A stretch of 64,000 nt of DNA from contig CAIJOA010000026.1 of assembly GCA_903822185.1 (NCBI GenBank), positions 27,827 to 91,826 of the forward strand, written 5' to 3'. Source of the DNA: an uncultured Rhodospirillales bacterium (lineage in GTDB: Bacteria > Pseudomonadota > Alphaproteobacteria > ATCC43930 > CGMCC-115725). The notes below the pieces were generated by a model. That model searched no databases, was not told where the DNA came from, and was given only the letters and a program-made list of their open reading frames with translations. Of this stretch, positions 46,835-55,489 are shown piece by piece. Numbering within the stretch: position 1 is the first letter of the stretch; the number at the start of each line of letters is the position of its first letter. The position numbers were made by a program, and so were the translations under genes.

Positions 46835-46919
46835 GCGCCGCATCATAGAAGGACGGGCCAGCAAGGAAAAGCCACGCGGAGGGGTGTTCCGCCCGGCCCA
46901 ATCGTGGCAAACTACGCCG

Positions 46920-48122
46920 GTGAAGAAACGACCGAACAATAGCGTGAACGGGTGGGGATGGCGTGCGGCGCAAGGTGCCGCGATCGGCGCCATTGCCTTG
47001 GCCAGCATCGCCGCCGCGCAAGCGCAGATCCTCGTGACCGGCAACGACGAAAAACGTAGCTGGACCGAGACCGGCAAGATCACGCCGATGCCGCCGGGCA
47101 AGGACACGGTATCGATCATCGATCTGCGCAACCGGGTCGAACCGAAGCTGATCGTAAATGTGCCGCTGAAGAACAGCATGTATGGCCCGCCGACCAATCT
47201 GGCGGTGACGCCCAACAGCCGGATCGCGCTGATCGCGAATTCGGTCGATCTAGTTCAGGACGGCGATAGCTGGAAACAGGTGCCGGACAACGAGCTGTTC
47301 ATCATCGACCTGAAATCGACGCCGCCACATCTCAACGACACGCTGACCGTCGGCAAAGAACCGTCCGGCATCGCCATCAATCACGCCGGCACGCTGGCCC
47401 TCGTCGCCAATCGCGGCGACAACAGCGTCAGCGTCATCGCCATCAATGGCCGCGACGGCAAGGTGATCGATACGGTCGCGCTGAAGACCGCCGATGGCGG
47501 GCCGACGTCGGTCGCGATCACGCCCGACGGCAAGAGCGCCTTAGTGACCTTACCGCGCGCGAACAAAGTCGCATTGCTGACCATCGACGGCGACAAAGTA
47601 ACCGATACCGGTTACGCCATGACGACAGGGCTTTCGCCTTATACGGTCGAGGTCATGCCCGACGGCAAAGTGGCGTTGGTGAATAATCAAGGCGCGGCTG
47701 GTTCGGACGGACAGGCCGATACGGTCGCGGTCATCGATCTGGAAAAGAAACCGCCGCGCGTCATCGATCAAGTCGTGGTCGGCGATGGACCCGAAGGCCT
47801 CGCCGTCAGCCCGGCCGGCGGTTACGCCGCGTCATTGCTGTTGAACGGATCGGGCAGTCCCAAGTCGGACTTCTTTCATCACGAAAAATCCGTGGTCGCC
47901 TTGCTGCGCATCGACGGCAAGAAGGTGCAGAAGATCAGCGAAACCGAAATCGACGGCGTTGCCGAAGGCGTCGCCTTCAGCCCCGACGGGCGGTTTCTCT
48001 ATGTCGGCGGTTATTCGAACGGCGAGATCAGCATCCTGCGTTTGCAAGGCACCAAGCTGGTGCCGGTCGGCCAGATGAAACTGCCCGGCCATCCCGCCTC
48101 GCTGCGCGCGACGACGCCCTAA
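46920..48122 (+). CDS. Secreted YncE-like beta-propeller protein
   Basis: This 400-residue exported protein has a signal peptide (KKRPNN..., hydrophobic core AAIGAIALASIAAAQAQ). At least five YVTN-type blade repeats follow, for example PSGIAINHAGTLALVANRGDNSVSVI, PTSVAITPDGKSALVTLPRANKVALL, PEGLAVSPAGGYAASLLL and AEGVAFSPDGRFLYVGGYSNGEISIL. Such propellers bind partners or DNA in the periplasm; the enzyme activity, if any, is unknown. The GTG at 46920 is inferred from the signal peptide; no strong ribosome binding site is seen. Confidence 0.82.
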   Translation: MKKRPNNSVNGWGWRAAQGAAIGAIALASIAAAQAQILVTGNDEKRSWTETGKITPMPPGKDTVSIIDLRNRVEPKLIVNVPLKNSMYGPPTNLAVTPNSRIALIANSVDLVQDGDSWKQVPDNELFIIDLKSTPPHLNDTLTVGKEPSGIAINHAGTLALVANRGDNSVSVIAINGRDGKVIDTVALKTADGGPTSVAITPDGKSALVTLPRANKVALLTIDGDKVTDTGYAMTTGLSPYTVEVMPDGKVALVNNQGAAGSDGQADTVAVIDLEKKPPRVIDQVVVGDGPEGLAVSPAGGYAASLLLNGSGSPKSDFFHHEKSVVALLRIDGKKVQKISETEIDGVAEGVAFSPDGRFLYVGGYSNGEISILRLQGTKLVPVGQMKLPGHPASLRATTP

Positions 48123-48146
48123 GACGCCGCCCGCACCGCGCGGCTT

Positions 48147-48707
48147 TCAGCGCCTAAGCTTCAACGTCAGGTCGCGCAGATTTTCGAGAAGCTGTTTGAT
48201 GAAGTCGGCGGTGGCCTGATCGGTCAGCTTGCCGGCCGCATCGAATTTCTGTGCCGCGCCGCCGACATAAACATGCGGCAGGTTGACCATATAGACATTG
48301 AGGCCGGACATGATCCAACGCAGATCGCGTTGGCTGCGGGCGGTACCGAGGGCGCCGGCGCTGGCGCCGAGAACCGCACCGGTCTTGCCGTCGAACGGCA
48401 TGTTGGGCGCGCGCGAGGCCCAATCGATCGCGTTCTTCAAAACGCCCGAGACCGAATAATTATATTCCGGCGAGGCGAACAGCAGCGCATCCGCCGCCGC
48501 GATCTTGGCCCGAAAATCCTGCACCTCGGGCGGATAGCCGGCGATGCGGACATCGTCGTTGTACATCGGGATCGGAGCGAGATCGTACAGCTCGACCGTC
48601 ACGCCGGCGGGCGCGATTTCGCTCGCGGCACGCAGCAATGCGGTGTTGAGTGAGCCTTTGCGCAGGCTGCCGGACAGCGCCAGCACCTTCACGGTTGAAT
48701 CGGTCAT
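48147..48707 (-). CDS. NADPH-dependent FMN reductase (ChrR/YieF type)
   Basis: This 186-residue flavodoxin-fold protein has the FMN phosphate loop LSGSLRKGSLNTALLRAA (about residues 11-28) and the SPEYNYSVSGVLKNAIDWASR block typical of ArsH/ChrR/azoreductase-like quinone reductases. These reduce quinones, chromate or azo compounds with NAD(P)H. GGGAGG lies upstream of the ATG. It is the last gene of a leftward group with the DUF882 and L,D-transpeptidase genes, though unrelated in role. Confidence 0.9.
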   Translation of the reverse strand: MTDSTVKVLALSGSLRKGSLNTALLRAASEIAPAGVTVELYDLAPIPMYNDDVRIAGYPPEVQDFRAKIAAADALLFASPEYNYSVSGVLKNAIDWASRAPNMPFDGKTGAVLGASAGALGTARSQRDLRWIMSGLNVYMVNLPHVYVGGAAQKFDAAGKLTDQATADFIKQLLENLRDLTLKLRR

Positions 48708-48737
48708 TTCTTATTCCTCCCTAAGCGTCGTGCCGTC

Positions 48738-49304
48738 TTACCACTTACGAACCGGGCCGACATCGACATGAACAAAGTCCGAACTGGGATAATAGCCGAC
48801 GCCGCCCAGCTTCATCGCGGTCGCGGCGCGCTTCACCGTCACGAGCGAGCGATCAGGCAAACGCAGATCGATGGCCTTGCCGACCATGTGCAGGCTGTTG
48901 CCCGCAACGCCTTCGGTGGTCGCGCGCAGCATCTCGTTGGTTTCGGGCGAGCGATAGCCGCCGATCACCATATAGGGCGCGTTCGTACGCAGCTTGGCGC
49001 GCAACGCTGCCAACGTATCGAGCAGCTTTGGGTCGATCGGGTGCATGTCGTTGTTGCGGAAATCGCGCAGCACCCGGGTGATGCGATGGGTCGCATCCGG
49101 CAGATATTTGCCGTCCGCCCAATAGACCAGATCGATCGATTCGCCGGTATGGGTGTGATGGAAGGCGATGGCGCGGCGTCCCGGCCCTCGCGGCGCGGCA
49201 ATCGCCGGCGCTGAAATCAAACTCGTAGATGCGAGCCCCGTTGCTGCCACCAGGGCAAAGCCAAGGAATTCGCGCCGCGCAAGGCGGTTGGTCTTCGTCG
49301 TCAT
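48738..49304 (-). CDS. DUF882 (YcbK/MepK-like) murein peptidase, Tat-exported
   Basis: This 188-residue protein has a twin-arginine signal (RREFLGFALVAATG). The fold is peptidase-M15-like, with zinc ligands in NSLHMVGKAIDLRL (His and Asp) and DFVHVDVG (His). The E. coli homologue MepK cleaves L,D (3-3) crosslinks in peptidoglycan. Here it sits next to an L,D-transpeptidase gene that would make those crosslinks, the same pairing as ycbB-ycbK in E. coli. Confidence 0.9.
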   Translation of the reverse strand: MTTKTNRLARREFLGFALVAATGLASTSLISAPAIAAPRGPGRRAIAFHHTHTGESIDLVYWADGKYLPDATHRITRVLRDFRNNDMHPIDPKLLDTLAALRAKLRTNAPYMVIGGYRSPETNEMLRATTEGVAGNSLHMVGKAIDLRLPDRSLVTVKRAATAMKLGGVGYYPSSDFVHVDVGPVRKW

Positions 49305-49336
49305 ATGTCGTGGCCCCCTCAGACCCCGTAGTTACG

Positions 49337-50887
49337 TCAGCCGCGCGTGCCGATATTCTGTGTAACGGCTAAATGTTCGGCGGCTTCTCGTGCGGCCAGT
49401 GCCCCTGCGAGGCGTTGGTCGCGGCCGTAAATGTCGTCGCGGAACTCTACGGTTCCGTCGGCGTCCGTGAATGCGGTCCAATACAGGAAATAGACCGGCA
49501 GGCTGTGTTTCAGGGCGACCGTTTGGGTCTGTCCCGTGGCAATGGCCTGATCGATCGCTTCCCGCGACCACTGGTCGGAATCAAGCACGATACGTGCCAA
49601 TTCGCGAGGATTTTCGACTCGGACGCAACCGTGGCTCATATAGCGCCGCGCCAGGGCGAAAACCCGCTTTTCGGGCGTGTCATGCATATAGACGTCGTCC
49701 ATGTTGGGCATGTTGAATTTAACCTGCCCCAACGAATTGCCCGGACCCGGCAATTGAATAAGCCGACTTCCGCCATTGGCGTTTTCGACATAGGCGAAAT
49801 TGAACCGCTTCAGATAATTCGGATCGCGCTTCAGCATCGGCCGAATTTCTTTTTCGATGATCGACGACGGCACGTTCCACGGCGGATTGAGCAGCACCGA
49901 CGACATGCGGGTGCGCATCACCGGCGTCGGATGAATGGCGGCGCCGACGATGGCGCGAATGACGCGGGTCGGCTCTTCGCCGTTATAAAGCGTCGCAACC
50001 GCGGCGGGGATGTTGATCTCGATGCGGCTGCCGCTGAGCACGCGCGGCAGCGAGCGCCAGCGTTCGAGGTTCCAGCGGATCTGTTTGACGCGCGTATCGG
50101 GCGAGATGTTGAGCGAGGCAACGGTGAGCTTGCCCAGCGCGCCATCGACCGGCAAGCCGTGCGCGGTCTGATAATGCGAGACGGCTGCCGAGAGCGCAGG
50201 ATCGTAAAGCGTCGGATCGGTGCTGTCGTTCGACGCCAGATAGCCTTCTGCGACAAGGCGATCGCGCAAGGCCGAAATCACATCGTCATGATCGCCCGGC
50301 GAAAGCTGGTTGGCAATGATCAAGGCATGCCACGGCTGATCCGTCATCGTGCGATAACGCTGCAACGCGGCGCGCAGCTTTTCATAAGCCTGATCGTGCG
50401 GCGCAAGACCGGCGAGGACGACGCTGACATCGCCGGCCAACGCGGCATCCATCACCTTGTCCGCATCGAAAGCCGGCGACGGGATACGCCAATCGGCCTC
50501 GAACGCGGTCGGCGAAACGCGGCCGCGCGACAACGCGCCGGCATAACGCAGGAACGAATCGGTCAGCAGCAGTTCGCGCGCCGTCGGGTCGGTCGCCGAC
50601 ACGGTGTAGGAAGAGGCATCGAGGCCATGTGAGTCGGCTTCTTCGAGCGCGTGACGGAACGCGTCCTGGCGGGCATCGTCCCAGATCGGCTGGAAGGCGC
50701 GTTTTTGATAAATCGTCGTGAGGGCGGCGCGGTCGAGGGCATGGCTGTCGAGCGCGAGGACGCCGTCGGCTTGGAGCGTCGTCTGAATTCCGTCGCTCGC
50801 AGTATCGGCAAAGCTCTGCCCGGCGCCTGCCGACAGCAGGACTAGGACAAAGGCAAAACGCCGCAAAAACGGTACCCCGAAAATCAA
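49337..50887 (-). CDS. L,D-transpeptidase (LdtD/YcbB type)
   Basis: This 516-residue periplasmic enzyme forms 3-3 peptidoglycan crosslinks. It has a signal peptide (MIFGVPFLRRFAFVLVLLSAGAGQSFA), a scaffold region and a peptidoglycan-binding domain (LSAAVSHYQTAHGLPVDGALGKLTVASLN). The catalytic YkuD domain has its Cys in MSHGCVRVENP and an upstream His in YMHDTPEK. No ATG is available; the TTG at 50887 has GTGAGG about 8 bp upstream, and a TTG at 50914 is possible. It is 32 bp upstream of the DUF882 peptidase gene. Confidence 0.9.
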   Translation of the reverse strand: MIFGVPFLRRFAFVLVLLSAGAGQSFADTASDGIQTTLQADGVLALDSHALDRAALTTIYQKRAFQPIWDDARQDAFRHALEEADSHGLDASSYTVSATDPTARELLLTDSFLRYAGALSRGRVSPTAFEADWRIPSPAFDADKVMDAALAGDVSVVLAGLAPHDQAYEKLRAALQRYRTMTDQPWHALIIANQLSPGDHDDVISALRDRLVAEGYLASNDSTDPTLYDPALSAAVSHYQTAHGLPVDGALGKLTVASLNISPDTRVKQIRWNLERWRSLPRVLSGSRIEINIPAAVATLYNGEEPTRVIRAIVGAAIHPTPVMRTRMSSVLLNPPWNVPSSIIEKEIRPMLKRDPNYLKRFNFAYVENANGGSRLIQLPGPGNSLGQVKFNMPNMDDVYMHDTPEKRVFALARRYMSHGCVRVENPRELARIVLDSDQWSREAIDQAIATGQTQTVALKHSLPVYFLYWTAFTDADGTVEFRDDIYGRDQRLAGALAAREAAEHLAVTQNIGTRG

Positions 50888-51116
50888 AACGACAACCTCA
50901 CTGTCTTTATACAATCGAGCATCGAAAGCCGCGGCGCAAGTCTCTCAGAGCCTTTCGAGTCGGGGCAAGGTTAACAGGAAGTCTATGAATGAATCATGGA
51001 CCGCACCCTGCGCAAAAACGCACAGCGGTTGTGATCAAAATGCTGGGGAAAGTGCTTTGAAGCCCGTTTCAGGCCCTGTGCCGGCCAGTTCGATAGCCGA
51101 AACCTACTATCCGGAC

Positions 51117-52709
51117 TTAAGCCGCCGCCGTCGGATTGGGGCTGGTCTCGGAAACGGCAACCATCTTACGCGCCAGACGCAGGATCATCGCTGCGCGAAT
51201 CGACGCGGCGGCCGGATCGTCCCAGAGATTGAAGCTCTCGTCCGGGTCGGTTTCGCGGTCGTAGAGCTCGCCCCATTCGACACCGTCATAGAGCGTCAGG
51301 CGGTGGCGGCGGGTAACGAGGGTCCTGACTCGCGCCCGGCCGGGCAAAGCGAGGCCGGGACGCTGGCCCTCCTCCTCGATCAGGACGGCGTCCGTAAGTG
51401 TTTCCGTCGCACCAGAGATCAACGGCTGAAGGTCGCAGCCCTGGATGCCATTAAAGCCTTCAACCCCGGCGCGGCCGAGAATGGTTGGCGCGAGATCGAT
51501 CGTCCCGGCGAGCGCAGAATTGCGCTTGCCCTTCACCCCGGCCGGATCACGCCAGATCAGCGGCACCTGGGTGATGCTGCGGTAATGGATCGGGCCTTTC
51601 AGCAGCAACTGATGGTCGCCCATATAATCGCCATGGTCGGCGGTGAAGACGACCACCGTGTTCTCCGCAAGGCCCAACGCCTCAAGCCGCGCGACGACCT
51701 TGCCGACGCAGTCATCGATGAAAGTGATGAGCCCGTAATTGAGCGCGAGGGCTTCGCGCGTTTCGCGCTCGGTCGCGGCGAAAAGCTGCGGCGTGTGTTT
51801 GACCGCCTTGCCGCTATCACGCTGATCGTAGAGCCATTGCACATGCGGCGGTGGTTTGCCCGGTGTATGAAACGACGACGGCAGCGCGACATCCTCAGGC
51901 CGGTACATGTCCCAATAATGTTCGGGCGGCGTATAGGGATGATGCGGATCGGCGAAAGAGCACATCAGGAAGAACGGCTCGCCCGACGCTGCATAGGAAT
52001 CGAGCCGCGCCATGCTGCGCTCGGTGCAATAGCCGTTCGGATGCAATGCCGCCGGAATCCGCGTGCGCCAGGCCTGGCGATGCCGGGTTAACTCGAATTC
52101 GGGCGCGGGCGTCGCGTGTTTCGGCCCGAGCAGCTTTTCCGCCTCGGGATCTTTCGCCTTGAGCCAGCGGCGATAGTGACCTTGCAGATCATCCCCGTGC
52201 TGGATGGTGAGATCGACCGCGTCGAAGCCGTAATAAGGCAGGTCGAGCTCGCGGTCCGGATTGGCCGTCCAAGACGGCCCCCATTCCTGATCGTAGCGGC
52301 CGCCGTCGGGCGCATGCGCCTCGGTCGTAAGCCGGTCGCGCGGATGTGGCGGCCAGGTCGCCGGACCACCGGCCATGTTTTGCAGATGCGATTTGCCGAC
52401 GAGCGCGGTGCGATACCCCGCAAGACGCAGGCGATCGACGAAAGTGGTCGAGGTCAGCGACAGCGGAATGCCGTTATGGCGCACACCATGCACCGACGGC
52501 ATCCGCCCCGTCATCAGGGTCGAGCGGTTCGGCATGCAGATCGGGCTGGCGACATAGCAGCCGTCCGACGCCCAGCCCGACGCGGCGAGCGCATCGATGT
52601 TCGGTGTTTTGACGATAGGATTGCCATAGCAGCCGAGATGATCGAAGCGCAGCTGATCCGCGATCAGGAACAGAAAGTTCGGAGGCTGCGTCTTCGATCC
52701 CGGCGCCAT
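51117..52709 (-). CDS. Sulfatase-family (alkaline phosphatase superfamily) hydrolase
   Basis: This 530-residue protein has the sulfatase signature CMPNRSTLMTG (Cys at about residue 58), where Cys-x-Pro-x-Arg allows conversion to formylglycine. Metal-binding Asp are in FLIADQLRFDHLG, and VVVFTADHGDYMGDHQL supplies further ligands. No signal peptide is seen, so it may be cytoplasmic, as is choline-sulfatase. Phosphonate monoester hydrolases share this motif, so the ester type is uncertain. It lies 9 bp downstream of the DUF442 gene. Confidence 0.88.
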   Translation of the reverse strand: MAPGSKTQPPNFLFLIADQLRFDHLGCYGNPIVKTPNIDALAASGWASDGCYVASPICMPNRSTLMTGRMPSVHGVRHNGIPLSLTSTTFVDRLRLAGYRTALVGKSHLQNMAGGPATWPPHPRDRLTTEAHAPDGGRYDQEWGPSWTANPDRELDLPYYGFDAVDLTIQHGDDLQGHYRRWLKAKDPEAEKLLGPKHATPAPEFELTRHRQAWRTRIPAALHPNGYCTERSMARLDSYAASGEPFFLMCSFADPHHPYTPPEHYWDMYRPEDVALPSSFHTPGKPPPHVQWLYDQRDSGKAVKHTPQLFAATERETREALALNYGLITFIDDCVGKVVARLEALGLAENTVVVFTADHGDYMGDHQLLLKGPIHYRSITQVPLIWRDPAGVKGKRNSALAGTIDLAPTILGRAGVEGFNGIQGCDLQPLISGATETLTDAVLIEEEGQRPGLALPGRARVRTLVTRRHRLTLYDGVEWGELYDRETDPDESFNLWDDPAAASIRAAMILRLARKMVAVSETSPNPTAAA

Positions 52710-52718
52710 CGCGGCGGC

Positions 52719-53156
52719 TTACTTCTCGGCTTGCAGCCGTTCGGCCAGCATCGGCAAGGCGCGGATATCGTAGCCCTTGGTCGCGGCTTCGGCGACGATC
52801 GCCATCGCGCTTTCGCCGTCGTTCAGCACGCGGCTGAGGCCGTACATCAGATAGCAGCGGGTGCCACTGCGGCAATGGGCGAGGATCGGTTTGCCTTCGC
52901 GTAGCACCAAGTTCTGGAACTCGTTCACGTCCTTGCGCGAGATCGCCGCCGAATTGATCGGCTGATACTGATATTCGAGACCCAGTTTCTTCGCCTCGGC
53001 CTCGACCGTCGCGTGATCGAGCTGACCGGGCTCTTCATTGTCGGGACGGTTGTTGATGATCGTGACATAGCCGTTCTTTTTGAAGTTCGGCAGATCGGCG
53101 AGCGTGATTTGCCCGGCAACGCTCAGCGTATCGTTGATCTTGGTCGGCTCGGTCAT
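52719..53156 (-). CDS. DUF442 / TIGR01244 phosphatase-like protein
   Basis: This 145-residue protein has the dual-specificity-phosphatase fold, with the Cys-x5-Arg loop in LAHCRSGTRCY (about residues 93-103). It also has the N-terminal VAGQITLADLPNFKKNGYVTIINNRPDNEEPGQ typical of the family also fused to beta-lactamase-fold sulfur dioxygenases (Blh). It may be a phosphatase or a sulfur transferase. Same strand as the sulfatase, likely one transcript. Confidence 0.87.
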   Translation of the reverse strand: MTEPTKINDTLSVAGQITLADLPNFKKNGYVTIINNRPDNEEPGQLDHATVEAEAKKLGLEYQYQPINSAAISRKDVNEFQNLVLREGKPILAHCRSGTRCYLMYGLSRVLNDGESAMAIVAEAATKGYDIRALPMLAERLQAEK

Positions 53157-53358
53157 GGACGGTCTCCGTTATGGGACGGCGAGGATAGCCGAAACCGCCC
53201 GGCGAGGCGACGCCCTGCCCCAGAATTGCCTTAATCGAGATAATACTTGAAGGGATTGCGGGAAGGACCGGAACGGGTCTATCCGCGCCGGCCCTCCGCC
53301 CAGACGGCCGTACCGCAATGCGGTGCGACGCCGTGAAATCGGGAATAAGGAGAGCAGC

Positions 53359-53790
53359 ATGAACGTCGCATCCATCCTGAGACAAAAAGGCCGCAGCGTT
53401 TTCACCATCGCCCCCAACGCGACGATCGCCAGCGCCGTCGCGCTACTCCGCCGGCACGGCATCGGCGCGCTGGTGGTCAGCCGTGACGGCGAAGCCATCG
53501 ACGGCATCCTGTCCGAGCGGGACATCGTCCACGCCCTCGCCGATCACGGCGGCAAGGCGCTGGAACTCGACATCACCCAGATCATGAGCCGGCACGTCGT
53601 CACCTGCGATGAAGGCGACGCGGTCGCCGATCTGATGGGGCTGATGACGCAGCGGCGGATGCGCCATCTGCCGGTGGTCGAGAACGGTAAGCTGGCCGGC
53701 ATGATCAGCATCGGCGACGTGGTCAAGAACCGCATCGACGAGGTCGTCGAGGAAGCGACCTCGATGCGCGAGTTCATCGCCAGCGCTTAA
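53359..53790 (+). CDS. Tandem CBS-domain protein
   Basis: This 143-residue protein is made of two CBS motifs (residues 9-65 and 74-128: GILSERDIVHALA and MRHLPVVENGKLAGMISIGDVV). Stand-alone CBS pairs bind adenine nucleotides and act as energy or stress sensors. The ATG has AAGGAGAG upstream. A hairpin terminator follows the stop. Confidence 0.93.
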   Translation: MNVASILRQKGRSVFTIAPNATIASAVALLRRHGIGALVVSRDGEAIDGILSERDIVHALADHGGKALELDITQIMSRHVVTCDEGDAVADLMGLMTQRRMRHLPVVENGKLAGMISIGDVVKNRIDEVVEEATSMREFIASA

Positions 53791-53801
53791 CGAACACGGC
53801 C

Positions 53802-53837
53802 ACATGAGGCGACGAGAATATCCTCGCCGCCTCATGT
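53802..53837. terminator. Bidirectional hairpin terminator
   Basis: ACATGAGGCG (53802-53811) pairs with CGCCTCATGT (53828-53837) and further CGA(C)GAG/CCTCG pairing extends the stem. It lies between the convergent CBS and rnhA genes. Confidence 0.7.
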
Positions 53838-53841
53838 TCAG

Positions 53842-54294
53842 TTATCTGCCCTCGGCCGCCGCGCGCGCCAACTGATCAGCTCGTTCGTTGAGGGCGTCGC
53901 CGTCATGCCCTCGTACCCACACCCATGCGATCCGATGGGCAGATGCCGCACGGTCCAACCGTTCCCAGAGATCGCGATTCTTGATCGGCTTATTATCGGC
54001 GGTGCGCCACCCATTGGCTTTCCATACCGCTAGTCTTTCGCTCATTCCCGTCACGACATATTGGCTGTCGGAACGAAGTTCGAGAAGCAAAGCCCCTTCG
54101 ACCGCCTCAAGCCCGACGATCACCGCCATCAATTCCATGATGTTGTTTGTCGTCGCGCCGTCGGACCGGCCGATGATCTCGCGGGTCGTGCCATCGGTCG
54201 CCACGACGATCGCGCAATAACCGCCGACGCCGCCGTTTCCGAAGCAACTGCCGTCGGCATAAACGAGATAAGGAATTGATACCGCAACCACCAT
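53842..54294 (-). CDS. rnhA: Ribonuclease HI
   Basis: RnhA degrades the RNA strand of RNA-DNA hybrids. The 150-residue protein has all four acidic catalytic residues: Asp in VYADGSCFGNGG, Glu in NNIMELMAVI, Asp in LRSDSQYV and Asp in ALNERADQLA. The basic GHDGD loop is also present. The Met at 54294 has GGGGATGGG seven bases upstream; a Met four codons earlier (54306) is also in frame. Confidence 0.95.
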   Translation of the reverse strand: MVVAVSIPYLVYADGSCFGNGGVGGYCAIVVATDGTTREIIGRSDGATTNNIMELMAVIVGLEAVEGALLLELRSDSQYVVTGMSERLAVWKANGWRTADNKPIKNRDLWERLDRAASAHRIAWVWVRGHDGDALNERADQLARAAAEGR

Positions 54295-54361
54295 CGAAGC
54301 ACCCATCCCCGGAGCAACCTTGAACGCCAGACCCGTTCCCCGTAAAGTTTCGCCACGGCAC

Positions 54362-54435
54362 GCGGGTGTAGCTCAATGGTAGAGCAGAAGCTTCCCAAGC
54401 TTACGACGAGGGTTCGATTCCCTTCACCCGCTCCA
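54362..54435 (+). tRNA. tRNA-Gly (anticodon CCC)
   Basis: The 74-base cloverleaf has acceptor arms GCGGGTG/CACCCGC, D-stem GCTC/GAGC and anticodon loop TTCCCAA (anticodon CCC). The T-arm is GAGGG-TTCGATT-CCCTT, the discriminator U and the encoded CCA end at 54435. The anticodon stem has one mismatch at its outer pair. It is a single tRNA gene between divergent protein genes. Confidence 0.96.
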
Positions 54436-54448
54436 CATCAATCAAAGA

Positions 54449-55486
54449 TTACGGCCCCTGCCACAACGTCTCGCAGCCGTTTTCAGTAACGGCGATGAGC
54501 GCCGACGCATAAGCCGTTGTGCCGCCTTCGGTCGCTTTGCTCGTCACGGCATAGACCTCGCCGGCTTCGAGCGACGCGCCTGACGCTTCTTCCAGCTCGA
54601 TGCCGATGGCGTTGGCGACGATGCCACCCGGTAGCTTTGCCCCGCCCTTTGCGGCGGCGAGAGCGTTAGCGAGCGCATTGCGTGCCTTCGCGCTCGCCGC
54701 GGGATCGCTTGAGACGGTCACATATCCCGAAGCCCAGTAGCCATGGTTCTGCACGGCGATGCCCACATTGACCGGATCGAGCGTGCGGTCGTCGCTGGCC
54801 GCATCGAGCGGCAGCGGCGCACCGCCGGCTGACAGGCTGGTCATGGCACGGGCATCCTGCGCACCAGCGGCAATGGCGGCGCGTTCGGCCGCCAGCCCGG
54901 CGCTGCGGGCGCCATGACCGGTGCGGATGTTCGCGGCAAAAGCATCGGTTGCCGCCGTGAGAAACCGAGCCGCGTCGCGCATCAGCGCAAGTTCGCACGG
55001 CGACTTACGCCGCCGCATCGGATCCAGTTCCGCATCGAGCGGCATCAGGGCGCGCGGCGCGATCGCCTTGACGATATCGTTATAGATCGACTGCGGCAGC
55101 GTATCGAAAGCCCAAGTCGCAAGCGTCTTGCCGTCGCCGAGAGATTCAGCGGTACGCTTCGGCGCATTGCCGATCGGCGTCACGTCCTCGACCCAGGTCA
55201 AACGCTTGGCGATATCCATCATCTTGGGCGTGCCGGGCGCGAAGATATGTAGCGGCCCTTCCGGCAGCACCAGCGCCAGCGTCGCGCCGAGCTTCGGCGT
55301 AAAGCCGGTGAGATAGGCGAGCGCGCCATAATTGCGCGGATCGCCATGAACGATGAGCGCAGCAGCACCCGCGCGCGACATCGCCGCGCGTACACGTTCG
55401 AGCCGGGCGGCAAATTCGCTGCGCGGCAGTTTCTGTTCGTCCCAATCATAGGGACCGGTGAGGAGAGTCGATTCAAGGATCTGCAT
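54449..55486 (-). CDS. M24-fold (pita-bread) protein lacking metal ligands
   Basis: This 345-residue protein has a creatinase-like N-terminal domain (RLERVRAAMSRAGAAALIVHGDPRNYGALAYLTGF). Its C-terminal half aligns with aminopeptidase P-type M24 peptidases (CELALMRDAARFLTAATDAF), but the metal-binding Asp, Asp, His, Glu, Glu set is not recognisable. It starts 3 bp before the stop of a second M24 gene and is probably its partner. It is likely a non-metal enzyme or a structural subunit. Confidence 0.75.
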   Translation of the reverse strand: MQILESTLLTGPYDWDEQKLPRSEFAARLERVRAAMSRAGAAALIVHGDPRNYGALAYLTGFTPKLGATLALVLPEGPLHIFAPGTPKMMDIAKRLTWVEDVTPIGNAPKRTAESLGDGKTLATWAFDTLPQSIYNDIVKAIAPRALMPLDAELDPMRRRKSPCELALMRDAARFLTAATDAFAANIRTGHGARSAGLAAERAAIAAGAQDARAMTSLSAGGAPLPLDAASDDRTLDPVNVGIAVQNHGYWASGYVTVSSDPAASAKARNALANALAAAKGGAKLPGGIVANAIGIELEEASGASLEAGEVYAVTSKATEGGTTAYASALIAVTENGCETLWQGP

Positions 55487-55489
55487 GGC